Shown here: positions 34,943 through 45,964 of the stretch, piece after piece
How positions within the stretch are numbered: the stretch's first letter is position 1
How the letters are laid out: every line of letters begins with the position of its first letter
Assembly (NCBI GenBank): GCA_946800325.1
Contig: OX326961.1
Coordinates: 4,504,655 to 4,568,654 of the forward strand
Direction: 5' to 3'
Source: Luzula sylvatica
Taxonomy: Eukaryota; Streptophyta; Magnoliopsida; Poales; Juncaceae
DNA: 64,000 nt
The notes under the pieces: generated by a model
What the model was told of the DNA's origin: nothing
The model's database searches: none
Seen by the model: only the letters and a program-made list of their open reading frames with translations
Translations under genes and position numbers: made by a program

Positions 34943-36940
34943 AACGGTCCTAGTTGACCTGCAGAAGTCTTTAACACTATACCTACGGTATACCCATACC
35001 TTACACAATGCGTCTTTGAACGACTTTAGAGAGTGTGAATGCCACTAATGTAGGAAACTATAGTGCTTTTGTTGTTGGTGCAGAGAGTGTAGGACGACAT
35101 GAAGAGCAAGATGATGTAGTTCGTGGAGCTGAATGAAACTCTCGTAGGAAGGTTTAGTGTTTTGCATTGTTGGTGCAAATGCACAAGAAGACTTGGTATG
35201 TAGAAGTTGTAGTTTGTGCAACTGAGGGTGCCGAATGTAGGAAAGAGTAGTGCTTTCATTTGTAGTACGTAAAGTGAAAGTAGGATTTGTATGAGTTGAG
35301 TTGTAGTTTATGAAGTTTGGAGTGCTCATGTAGGTTTGGTTTTTATTGGTGCGAGGTTTTCATGAAGTCTTTGCATGAGCAAGTTGAAGTTTGAAGTTTG
35401 TGAATTTGTGGTTTCTCCTCTATTTTTGGTTGTTGGAGGAGGGAGTTCATGAAGGTTTTTCAAGGGAAAATTGTAGTTTGTGAAGTACCGAGAATTCATG
35501 TAGATGTGGTTGTAGTTGGAGGCAAGAGCTCGAGAAAGCTTAGTACAAGGAAGGTTGTAGTTGGCGAAGCTGAGTAAGGTCCATTGATGTAGGGAAGTTG
35601 TACTACTTCCGTTGGTTTGTGCAAAGAGTACATGAAGGCTTTGTATATGAAGGAGATGTACATTATGGTGTTGAGAGATCTCGTGAAGGAAAAGTGATCT
35701 CTGCAATTGCATTTATAAATGCATTGTGATGAAGGTAGTGGTAATGTTGGCTGAAGTGGTAGTTCAAGTGGTGACTCGAATGGGGAGGCGTTATGATAAA
35801 AGTAGTAGTGTTCAAGTGGAAGATGTATGAGTGGATGTGCCTAGCACAAAAGAAAAGACTTTTGAGATGATCGAGGTGAACGATGTACATAAAAGTGAAG
35901 TTGGTTGTTTCGATTATGATGGACATGATGCAGACCATTTGTGTCCTCCGTGAAGAGGGTGTCGTTTGATGGTAAGGTTAGTTGGAGAGATTTTGTGGAT
36001 GTGCTGAATGAAAAATATGGTTCATAGTTTATTATGAGCGAAAAAGTGTCGAAGTTTGTTCAGGAGTTATGCCCCGAAATAAATGTCAATAGTTGTGTGA
36101 ACGTTGTTCACAAAGACGTATTGATGGAATGCGAAAATGAGGAGTTCAAGCGACACAAGATGAATATAAAGAGTGGATAGAGCTAAAAGAAGTAAGTCTG
36201 CGAGTACTTCAAATTTGAAGATGCACAAGTCTATTCAATCGAGGAGGAATGATGCGGGTGGATCACAACCCAAAATTCAAGTGAATGCATCAAGAAGAAG
36301 CAGAAATTGAAGAAGGAAATTTGAAGAAAATTGATGAAGTTTCAATTGGAAGCGGACTCGTAATGAAGTATTAAGGAGTTGAAAAAGATGTTACTGATTT
36401 CTGGGGAGAAAAAGATTTTGTAGTACGTAGTGATGCGTATGGATGTGCACCTATCCAAAATGGATTTTGGTATCTAGAAGGAGTTTGTTGATGCGTGTAA
36501 CAAACAACATGATCCATTTTCATTTGAAGGGACAATGAACAAAAGCTCGCGATTCCAATGCAAGATGGAGAGATGGTATTGGAGAATGAGGATATTTTAA
36601 TGAAGTATCGGAATTTGCAATGCGTGATGTAAGAAGTGAGTGTAAGAAAGTATGGAGGTGTGTCTGGAATAAATGCTCGGACAAAAAGGATTGAGTGTGC
36701 CCTTTTATGTCTAGTAGAAGTGTGAATGATGTGGATTGTGTGTTGTTTTGTACAATAGTTAGGCAAATGTAGTGGACAATGAAGTATGGGCACAATATGA
36801 TTTTTTAGATGCTGAAGTAGTATGAGACGAGGATGGAGAGTGTAAAAAGGCAAGTGAAGAAAATTTGCGAGTTCTAGAAGCCTCTTGGTAGAAAGTAGAA
36901 GGAAGTGTGTGGAAATGAAGATTGAGTGATGCGGGTTGAT
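34943..36940 (+). pseudogene. Decayed Gypsy gag region
   Basis: Position between the primer site and a zinc-knuckle remnant makes this the gag region. The plus strand is purine-rich (GAAG, TGTAG words), and many TAG/TGA stops interrupt it. Because of that skew the minus strand shows several long open frames (up to 203 residues at 36371-36982). They are rich in His, Ser, Thr and Leu, match no family I know, and are shadows. Confidence 0.55.
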
Positions 36941-38210
36941 TACAGCATAGTCGGTGTGTATTATTGTAGCCGGAATGGACATTGGTGGACGAATTTCTCG
37001 GTTGGCGAGCGAGTGTGTTATTATTGTAATAACTCAGGACAGACTCGAGCGAATGCACGAAGAAAACGTCGAGAGTAGCATACAATGCATTTGGATTATG
37101 TGTTGGATATTTTAAGGAAGAAGAAGTTGTATTTGAAGCAAAGCAAATGCGATTTTGGGATTGAGGTTCAGAGTTTTCGGTGAAGGTATTTCATTTGATT
37201 ATAATAACCGGGTGAAGGTAGTTTTGTAGATTTGGAGAAATAGAAGATGTTCTTTATTGGAAGAAATCTTCAAATGTGACCGAGATTCAGAGTTTTGTCA
37301 GTCTTACCGAATATCATAAAAGGTTTGTGAAGGGCTTAATTTTCGCAATGTAGTTGCCTATTACGTGGTCGACGCGGAAGAATTTAAAATTTATGTGGAA
37401 TGAAAATTGTGAAAGAATCTTTGTGGAGTTAAAGAAGTGGTTAATAATTCTTTCGGGTGGAGATGGTTTGGTGGTGTGTAACGATGCGTCTTATTGTGGG
37501 CTTCGATGTGTAATCGTGTAAAATGGAAAGAGTTGGAGGTCTCTACATGGCTGAAGTTTGAGATTTTCACAGATTACGAGAGTCGAAACATTTCTTTACG
37601 CAAAAGGAGTTGAATTTGCGTTGAAGATGATGGATGTATTTTGAAGGATTTGGATTGTAGAAGTAGTAGTTATTCGGGGAAAAGAAAATTTGGCGGAGTT
37701 TCGTGTTCGTGCTTGGAGATTTAAACGAGAGTCTTTGCTTGGACGATCGCGAGGTTTCATATCGGTGTTGTTGGGCACAATCCAAGTTGGTGACAAAGAT
37801 TAAAGAAGTAAAAGGAATGATGAATAGTTGTAGGCGGTGCATGGTGAGATGGCTCGAGGTAACGAATTTGAATTGAAAATTGTAGGTGATAGTCCTATTT
37901 GTTTCGTGGAAGATTGTGTGTACGTGATGATCGTCAAACGGGATCTATCAAATAGATTTGGTTAGAGGGATCGCGAGGAATAGGGATGTGGTCACGATGT
38001 GTGATGAATGATCATAGACTGCTTGACGAATTTTATTGCAATCACAAAAATGAGATGAAATGTAGAGAGACAAGATGTGTGAAAAATTTCGAGGACGAAA
38101 TTCTTTTGAGGGAAGAATGTTATATCATGGTATGCGTAACGAATTTCGAAGACGAAATTCTATTAAGGAGGGAAGAATTTTATATCATGATTATGAATGT
38201 CAGTAAATAA
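36941..38210 (+). pseudogene. Decayed Gypsy pol (zinc knuckle, RT end, RNase H start)
   Basis: Readable remnants in order: a CCHC-like CYYCNNSGQTRANA (37017-37060), an RT palm end (LDYVLDILRKKKLYLKQSKC, 37087-37150), the RT/RNase H link (VTEIQSFVSLTEYHKRF, 37278-37330), the RNase H start (FVELKKWL ... VVCNDASYCGL, 37420-37510) and TDYESR...FTQKELNLR (37570-37625). The protease and most of RT between the knuckle and 37087 are deleted, and integrase is almost gone. The frame ends in NFEDEILL (about 38088-38110), the normal end of Tekay/Del polyproteins before the polypurine tract. Confidence 0.78.
38090..38117 (+). other. Polypurine tract region of the Gypsy element (duplicated)
   Basis: TTCGAGGACGAAATTCTTTTGAGGGAAGAA directly precedes the LTR start TGTTATATC at 38118. 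A second version (TTCGAAGACGAAATTC...AAGGAGGGAAGAA, then TTTATATCATG) follows 54 bp later at 38144-38176, so the junction of polypurine tract and LTR start is duplicated. Confidence 0.75.
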
Positions 38211-38295
38211 ATTGGACGCTGTTATATCAATAATTAAATATAAAAATCTGTATATGAAATAATTACAAGAAAGAAATTGAGCAAAATGCAAGAAA

Positions 38296-39167
38296 ATGGG
38301 CTCCGGTGATTGGTTGAAGAGTATTGTCGGGAAAAAAATCGAAGCTTCTTAAGGTAATTTGTTACATTAGACTCAATTTGTTTCGTGATTTCTAGTTACC
38401 GAAATTTTACATCCTTTATTACCAATTTTTCCTTTTGTTAAATTAAAAATGATTTTGCAGATTATTATGTTTATACTCGATGCAAATTATACATTTCACA
38501 GGGGTCAGGTGGTAAAAGTTCAAACAGAAACAAAAGAGAGTTTCAAGCTTTTGAAGTTGAATAGTACTGTGGTTCAGGTATAAACATCGAGGAATGGTTG
38601 CAATTCGAATCCAAGCAGCTTTTTGCAGATTCAAGGTCCAACTAACTTTATTCTTTTTAATTTTATCAAACTTATCTTTATCACTTATTATTTTTCAAAA
38701 ATAGCATTTTGTCTTATTAACTCTTTTAATATAACATCTTTGTCGTGAATAAACAAGCCTCAATCACATTGGATTATATCCAATCATGGAATCGAATTCA
38801 AACAGATGTAAGAAATCGACGGAATTATATGGTGACCGAGGCTAGAAACAGACAAAAGAAGCAAGATAACCAACAAAAACTCGAGGCCGAAATTCATGGA
38901 CTCGAGTTTAAAAACTTACCATATTTTGATACTTGTCTGTTTATGTAAAATCATTCGTCCATTTACATAAGAATTATGTATATTGGTTTTCCATTCAAAA
39001 TCAATTTCTATGTAAAAATAATAATATTAATTGGGATGTTTTCTGAAAGGTTGAATGGTGTGAAGGGTCGGAGAGCATGGAGAATTTAATGTCTAATTAA
39101 GATTCAACAAAGGGTGGAAGTGGCTATGAAGTACGAGAGAACAATGGCTTGTACATCTTCACACCAG
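38296..39167 (+). pseudogene. IQD gene fragment, second copy
   Basis: Same exons and the same lesions as 26989-27860 at an offset of 11307. It was copied as part of the block, so it has no independent origin. Confidence 0.85.
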
Positions 39168-39333
39168 GTATATATATTATTGGAAAAATGTACTTGTCCT
39201 CTCTATATTTAATCATGAATTAGACGGCTTCATTTATACCTTAGAAAAACTAAAATGGAGTAGTGTTTGATTGAAGGGATACAAGGAAAAGGACGATGAC
39301 GATGATTTGGAGAGAATGAATTGAAGTATAGGA

Positions 39334-40693
39334 CATAGTTCTGAAAGTCGCAGTCGGAGTCGGCCGATGGCCGAAGAGTAATAGTCGGGTGAGTCGGATC
39401 GGAATCGGCCGAGTCGGATCGGAGAGTCGGATTTTGTGAAAATGTTGTCTTATTAATTAAAAAAAATTAAAAAAAAATAACACAAATGCAACTTACATTA
39501 TATTGTATATAGTAATACTTAATTAACTAAAAACATACATCATAAAATAAACTAGTGCCAAAAACTATGACGTGCCGGTAGCATGACTTCGTCATTATCA
39601 TGCTCATTTTGATAATGAAGACGATATAAATTATGACGTAGATCCTTGGATCCAAAAATATCATACATCATTGTGTCGAGTGATGAATTATTTTGGTGTT
39701 GTTGATTACCAGAAAATGAATTATACGTGTCCGAATAATTTTTTAAATGTGTTATTTTTTCGAGTACTAAAATGATACTTGTCAAATATTTTATTTCAAA
39801 ATCATATTAGTTCATATATTTTCGAATACTTATCGCATACTTATAACATATTAATAAATATATTTGAAAAATAATAATATAGATTTTTAATCAAAATAAC
39901 TGAGTAATACATATAAATAAATTAATATAATAAACATTTACTTAATACAAAGTTATTTATGTAATAACAAAATTTTAATATATTTGTCCATGCAACATAG
40001 ATGATACATATAATAGACATATCGTGTGCTTGTAATAGACATATTGTGTGCTATGTGTTTTTTAAAATATAATATGCGTATACTTTAAATAAAATAACAT
40101 TTTTAAATCGAATAAAAATGACGATACTTATAAATAAAGTAAAATATGTATATATGTGTATTTTGAAAGATAACACATTTAAAATAAAATACATATATTT
40201 GATATGTATAAGTAAAATAAAATATGTGTAAACTTATATATATCATTATTTTTACAATTAAATTTCAAAATAAACATATATTGATTTAAATTATTTTATA
40301 ACAATGTTTAAAATAATACAAAGTAGGGGGACTTATATGAAAAATACATAATACTTTATTAATTCCTATCTTTTTTTTGTGGGCAACAGATAAAACCCAC
40401 TCCTCTCCCCTCCGCACATCACACTCAAACCCACGTCTCTCCTCTCCTTCGCACAACACACACATATCTCCTCTCAAGCACACCGACTCGGCCAGATTTG
40501 TCGTCATCAGATCGGCCACCAGAACCGACTTCACCCCAGTTCGGCAGTTACCAATATTTTCCATCTCCAAAGCTCGACAGATCTGAGAAATGACAAAAAA
40601 ATCGCCGGAGCGGTGAAATCCGACCAGAATCGGCCCGGAATCGGATCGGCCACCGCCGACTCCGTGCTGGAGTCGGCGACTCCTCGAACTATG
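39334..40693. mobile_element. hAT element, second copy by block duplication
   Basis: Equivalent to 28027-29386, including TSD GTATAGGA at 39326-39333 and 40694-40701. The shared flanks show that it did not transpose here. Confidence 0.93.
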
Positions 40694-40863
40694 GTATAGG
40701 ATCAAAATGATAAAGCATTCTCGATGTTACAATGCTACAATGCTAAAAAAAATGGTATTTAAATTTAAGATCGTAATGTATATAATATTCATGAAATCGC
40801 AGCATTACTTGTCATTGCTCGTCACAGGCCTCCAAAGTTACATGACCGGGCCTGAGTCCAAAC

Positions 40864-42134
40864 GGTGGGAGACGTGTGGTATGGGACGCACGGGCAAGTC
40901 ACCAACGTGACACCGGAGAAGGGAAGGATGCGAGCGATCAACTCATCGTGCGTGATCAATTTCACACTGGTAATCGTCTATCCTACTTTGCATCGTACTC
41001 TCGAAGTCGAGGCATGATCTCGGGATTTGGGAACCGGACCGGGCCTTGATATCCGCTGCGCGGGCCCGGGGTCGGATTGATTTCCTTCAGTGGTATCAGA
41101 GCGAACGCTATCGATTCGAGGGTCTAATCATAGTCGTATAAGAGTTATACGCACGTGTGTAAAAGTTAAGCACGTTTGCATGATGCTAGATGTTTAGAAC
41201 GTCAATTTCGTTAAAATCACCAGTGGAATTCACTAGAGATAAATCAAATATTGATTGGAGAGTATCTAGGAATGATTGTGAAAAGGTTTCATGATTTATC
41301 GTTTTGGAAACGAGTGAAAACGAAAAAAACGGCGAAATCTTCATAAAATCAACATTTATGTGGCCCCGGGGGCAGTTTTTGGCACCCCGGGGAGGCTTTT
41401 CTCACGCCCCGTGGGGGTAGTCCGTTACAACGGACTGCTCCAGCATTGTAACGGAGGTGTGGGTCAAGGGGTGTGTGGGGGGAGAAAAGTCACGTCCCCA
41501 GGGCACTATTTGCGTCCCCGTGGGGTAGTCCGTTACAACGAGCCTCCCTGCGTTACAACGGACATGCCCAGGGTGAGTTTTACATGTCCCCAGAGGCCCT
41601 GCGTTACAACGGAGGGGACAATCCGTCGTAACGGAACAGGGGGTGCGGGGGTGTGTTGGGGGACTGCATGGGGATGCAATTTCACGCCCCCAGCGTTACA
41701 ACGGATGGTCCTGCATTACAACGGACTCCCCTCCGGATCCTGTTTTTTGTTTTCGCGATAACTTTGTCTACGAAGCTCGAAATTTTGAGTTCTTTATATC
41801 GATAAAATCGGCATCATTCATACTTGCATATAAAATGATTATTAAAGGTTAACGATAAAAAAATCTTGTGATATACTGATATAATTAGATTATGTCAAAA
41901 TTCAACAAGCATTGGCATGATCACTCTTAATATTTAAGTCATGAAAATGTCTTCCATGTCCACAACCACCGGGTTTGGTGTTACGTTTCACGTGGGTTCG
42001 GTCTAAAGTCGGGCACGTGTTATTGTAATTATCGAAAGGGTGGCAAGCGCTAAATAAGGACTCGTGAGGCTCAGGCTAAAGTCGACTCACTAGTAGTTTA
42101 TTTGAACGATACGTTGGATATGGTTGTGACTTAA
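40864..42134 (+). mobile_element. Copia-1b LTR end, primer site and leader, second copy
   Basis: Copy of 29557-30828. The primer-binding site is at 41091-41102 and the GC-rich dyad block at 41360-41740. Part of the duplicated block. Confidence 0.9.
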
Positions 42135-43516
42135 ATCTGAATTTCAGGGAAGATTTGTAGATTGTCGAGATTGTCGGTTTGAGTCACCGGTAAGTAATTA
42201 GGAGAAGGCTCGATTGCTCGATAATGGCCAATTAATTAATGGTTGGATTAATGAGAAAACGAGCCAAGATTAAACACATGGCTGAGATTTCTACGAGTAG
42301 TTTGTCGTTGTAGTTGAGATTTATTTGAGTAGTTTGTCGTTGTTGTTTGTCGTAGTAGTTTGAGGTTTCTTCTAGTAGTTGGAGGCTAGTTGAGTTGTCT
42401 CGTGTATCGTTAGGATTTCATCTCGAGGTCAGTAGAAGCTTTGATGTGTCGGATAAGTAGAGATGTCGTAGTTTGATCGGTTCTTTTACGGGTGTGTCGG
42501 ACCAGATTGTGTGTGTCACGTCTTCGTAATTTGGTCATAACTTCTCCGTTCGGTCTCCGTTTCGTGAGTTCTTGGTTCCGTTGGAAAGCTTATTTCGAGC
42601 TGGTTCTCATGGCAGTAATTATGATTACTGCATCTGAAGTCTTATTTATTTATTCATCATTTTATCTGTAGAATATATGTAGTTCTTTGTAGGATGTAGG
42701 ATTGTTGTTGATGTAGCTCAACTCGATGTGAGGATGAGCGGTGGATAAGGGAATACATGTTTGGACATTAATGTAGTGTCTGGCCAGAGGTGTGCATCTT
42801 CGGGTCGCTCCCGAACTTGCGAACTGTTAGACGTAGCAGTACGGTCTCCTCGTGTAGTTGTAGTAAATGTAGTGCCGAGGGGGCGTGGTTTCAGTCATGG
42901 CGTGGTTGAAACCACCACTCTTGGGATAGAGTACAGCGGACATTTACCTCATTGTAGATCCGAGGTACTAGTCTATGTGTAGGGTCCCTTGTGGAAGCCA
43001 ACCTTATCGAAGTGGTTCTCTACACTATGTATTCTGCAGGATCATAGTTGTAGTGGAAGTTGTTGTTGTAGTATCCCACTATGAGTTAGTCCCGTGTTGT
43101 TATCGTTGTGGTTTCACGATGAGAATTCTGTAGTAGTTGTTGTCGTATTTGAAGAATTCCTAGATCGTTGTAGTTGGTCATCATGGTAGTTCTCGTAGTA
43201 GGTTGTCGTGGTAGTCATCGTCGAGTAAATAATAATTAAATATTATTTTACTTATCTAACTCTCAGCCAACATTTCCAGGTAGCACTTGAGGTGGCAGTG
43301 GCATTAGTGTAGATTACGAGCGTAGCGGAGTGTGCGATCACCAGTTATCATTTTTGTTTGTTGTGCTTTGTTTGTACCCACCATATGTATTTTGGTATTT
43401 GTAGATTATAATTTATGCCAGCTGGTTTTCGTATTTGTGTGTTTTTGACTCTGCTAATGCTCATATAATTAAGGTAAGTACGTTGTGCACGATAATTTAT
43501 TTTCGGGTCGTGACAT

Positions 43517-43678
43517 GATTAAACCTAGAAGTCGATTGCTTCTTTTGGCATTTGCCGTCTTCGTCATATAAACGAGAAACGCGTATCTAGATTCCATGAG
43601 ATGGATTGCTAGACCCATTCGAATTAAATTCGATTGATTAACACGATACTCATTTATTAGTCAATATGACAAAGGGAG
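43517..43678 (+). mobile_element. Copia-1b body, middle fragment
   Basis: Matches Copia-1a 21340-21478 in reverse: GATTAAACCTAG, GATTGCTTCTTTTGGCAT, ATATAAACGAGA. It encodes the GAG-pre-integrase remnant. It is split from 49577 by the Athila-type element. Confidence 0.8.
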
Positions 43679-43853
43679 TTGATAACACGTAAAACAGGTC
43701 GTTTAAAAGTGTAAATTCAATCTCACGAGTTAATCAAAACAATTTATAAACAACTACTAGAATAGGCTAAGTAGAGGTTCGTCCCAAGGAAATTTTGCGT
43801 ATAATCGAAATTGCAATTCAAGAATTATTTCTATTGATCCAGAGACTATAACA

Positions 43854-43912
43854 ATTCTTTTCTTATTTAACCGAGAGTTCCGCTGCACCGAAATACAACG
43901 AAATTACATCCG

Positions 43913-43954
<42 letters not shown>

Positions 43955-44508
43955 TATTAGATCTTTTCTTTAACAGGGAGTTTCGTTGCACCGAAATACA
44001 ACGAAATTACATCCCGGTATTCTCTTTTTTAGATCTCAAGTCGCAAGCGGGTCCAATCTATTTACTACCGAATCCCCATGAACGATTGAGCTCTTAAGTG
44101 CAAGTTGTCCATTTTTAAGATTTAAGTAAAACTTACTATAGTGGTTTAAACAAAACTTTTTTAGAAATTTCGAGTAAAATATGGGTTTAAGCTTCAAAAA
44201 ATGGTGTGTCATGTAAATCGAAAATCGACCAAATTTCAATAAACTCCAATTTTGTGAATTCATTTGATTAGGGTTTGAATCCCCAAAAGAATCTCTCAAA
44301 GATCTTAATCAATTCTTTCAAATACCATTTCATAATTGAGAGTAAAAAAAATCTTAAAAATCGATGATTAATTCAATTAAGTGGAGAAAAACCTTTTAAC
44401 ATGCAAAAAATAAATTTTTTTAGGGATTTTTATTTGTTTTATTTTGAAAAGCAAGAATATTTTTTAATTTTTAGGGTGTTATCTACAAGGGAAAATAAGC
44501 CGTAAAAA
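43854..44508 (-). other. 3' non-coding region of the Athila-type element
   Basis: It holds a 27-base poly-T tract (43918-43945) between two near-identical segments 'gcaccgaaatacaacgaaat' (43881-43900 and 43990-44009). No coding region. The U3 start of the 3' LTR is not found. Confidence 0.55.
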
Positions 44509-44559
44509 CCCTCCCCACACTTAGAGAAATAGCTCGTCCTCGAGCGAAAAAGTTTCATT

Positions 44560-45855
44560 CTAATAAAAATAAAGGAGAGAGATGGAGAAATACAACCTTT
44601 TGAAGCGTGGGTTGCCTCCCCGCAAGCGCCCTTTATTTAACGTCGTTTGAGCTCGACGTTTTCCAAGGTTATCCCGCCTTGAAGTGGAAAGAATCACCAT
44701 TGTGAGTTGCGGCTTTTCGACCACCTTGGAGCGTTCGTTTCGAGAGAGAGAGAGAAGAAGAGTGCTCGTTTTGTTGACTATGCGTGGAATTTCGTTTCGA
44801 GCATGTGTCGAGATTGCCGTCAAAAATTTTCCTCGATCTTTCACGAGTGCATTTGCGCTTGGTACTTGTTGAATAGGCGCGGTAATCGGCGTGAGCGCTT
44901 CGAATGTGTTCGGCATTGTTGATTTATCTACAAAAATTAGACCAATTCTTTCATTAGAAGTATCAATGTTCTTGTTAATTGAATTTGATATAAAATTAAA
45001 TGGAATTGATTCACCTTTGAGAATTGGAGAGACCTTTTCTTCTTCTTGTCCGTCCTTTATTTGAATTTTTGTGTCGAGATCTTGATACGCCAAAGCTTCG
45101 TTTTCTTCTTCGATCTTGATTGTCGCGTCGATTTCTTCCTCGAGTTTCACCACACCGAGATCTTCGTTTTCGATTGTCGTTTCGATTTCTTCTTGTTTTT
45201 CAACCCTTACATCTTCACCTTCGATTCTCGTTTCGTATGTGATATCCTCATCGAATCTCCCCACACTTAATTCTTTGAACTCTTCCGAATTGTCGAGGGT
45301 ATACTCGCGCATTTCTTCATCATCGTATTCTAATTTCTTGATATTCGCCGATTCTTCGAATTGTTTGTTGAAATTTAACATCATTTCCATCATCAATTCC
45401 ATTTTCGATGAAAGGTTGTTGATCGCGTCGTATCGTGATGATTCTCTTTCGCCTTGAAGTTGCGTTGGTTGAGATTGAGGAAATGCATAATGTTGTTGGT
45501 ATTCGTATTGTGATTCGCCGAATTGAGAAGGTTCGTATTGAATATGATCGTGTTCTTGACCATAAAATGTGGGAAATTCATTTTGGAAGTGGTATGAGTT
45601 TGGAGAGGTTTTGGCATAAGCATCGAAGTAAGGCCCTTGATGAAGAGGTTCATTTCGAATCGGAGGTTGATAACATCTTTGAGGACGAATCTCTCCATTT
45701 CGATCAAAAAATTCGTTGTATTCGAAAAAGCTTGCGTTTCGTTGAGAGTAATTTCTTCCGTTGCATAGTCTTCTTACTCGTTCTTCTTGTTCCATCATTA
45801 CCCTTCGTACAGTTCGATTGCACAATTCTTGTAGAGTTTCGTCTTGACAATCCAT
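44560..45855 (-). CDS. Gag-like open frame of the Athila-type element
   Basis: An open frame of 431 residues from MDCQDETLQELCNR (the frame is open 21 codons further up). Residues about 70-150 are rich in Gln, Tyr, Phe and Pro. A short Met-rich helix (SSKMELMMEMMLNFNKQFEE, about 170-190) follows, then a long acidic Glu/Asp stretch (about 195-300) and a basic C-terminus ending in RGGNPRFKR. It resembles the C-terminal part of Athila gag but lacks a recognisable capsid core, zinc knuckle or protease. The frame has stayed open despite the loss of pol and of most of one LTR. It could be a structural protein for packaging, or simply a young relic. Confidence 0.6.
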   Translation of the reverse strand: MDCQDETLQELCNRTVRRVMMEQEERVRRLCNGRNYSQRNASFFEYNEFFDRNGEIRPQRCYQPPIRNEPLHQGPYFDAYAKTSPNSYHFQNEFPTFYGQEHDHIQYEPSQFGESQYEYQQHYAFPQSQPTQLQGERESSRYDAINNLSSKMELMMEMMLNFNKQFEESANIKKLEYDDEEMREYTLDNSEEFKELSVGRFDEDITYETRIEGEDVRVEKQEEIETTIENEDLGVVKLEEEIDATIKIEEENEALAYQDLDTKIQIKDGQEEEKVSPILKGESIPFNFISNSINKNIDTSNERIGLIFVDKSTMPNTFEALTPITAPIQQVPSANALVKDRGKFLTAISTHARNEIPRIVNKTSTLLLSLSRNERSKVVEKPQLTMVILSTSRRDNLGKRRAQTTLNKGRLRGGNPRFKRLYFSISLLYFY

Positions 45856-45943
45856 CGTGAATGTACCTCGCAAAATAAGAGAAAAAGAAAGTGAATTAGA
45901 AAAATTCAAGAATTTCAAGATTTCGAAAATACTTCAACAAAAA

Positions 45944-45962
45944 ATCCCCGGCAGCAGCGCCA
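45944..45962 (-). other. Primer-binding site, tRNA-Asp type
   Basis: The plus strand reads ATCCCCGGCAGCAGCGCCA, close to the 3' end of plant Asp tRNA (two differences). The primer site is therefore on the minus strand, two bases from the LTR. It is a hallmark of Athila-like elements. Confidence 0.85.
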
Positions 45963-45964
45963 TT

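Larger units (their letters stand above)
38275..42134. repeat. Inserted copy of the 3.86-kb block
   Basis: It starts inside the IQD-carrying hAT and ends inside the Copia-1b leader, so neither end is a TE end. The right junction shares TTAA between donor (30825-30828) and target (32514-32517). The left junction shares at most a few A/G bases. This points to repair by strand invasion or end joining and not to transposition. Confidence 0.93.
38118..43515 (+). mobile_element. Gypsy 3' LTR containing the duplicated 3.86-kb block
   Basis: It begins TGTTATATCATGG after the polypurine tract and ends GGGTCGTGACA at 43515. The flank then continues with Copia-1b sequence (from 43517). Only 38118-38274 and 42131-43515 are LTR; the block between is the copy of 26968-30828. 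Compared with the 5' LTR, at least 1 kb (31519-32513) is missing at this place. Confidence 0.82.

Noticed and set aside
36371..36982. 203-residue minus-strand open frame
   Set aside because: Lies antisense to the decayed Gypsy gag/pol. The plus strand is purine-rich with few stops' complements, so the minus strand is open by composition. No recognisable domain.
38275..43515. Reading the 3.86-kb block plus LTR as one normal 5.4-kb LTR
   Set aside because: In the 5' LTR the same position has about 1 kb of different LTR sequence, and the block is continuous with other TEs only in the left copy.
44684..45860. Plus-strand frames of 62-141 residues opposite the Athila gag-like frame
   Set aside because: Shadows of the minus-strand frame; no independent motifs.
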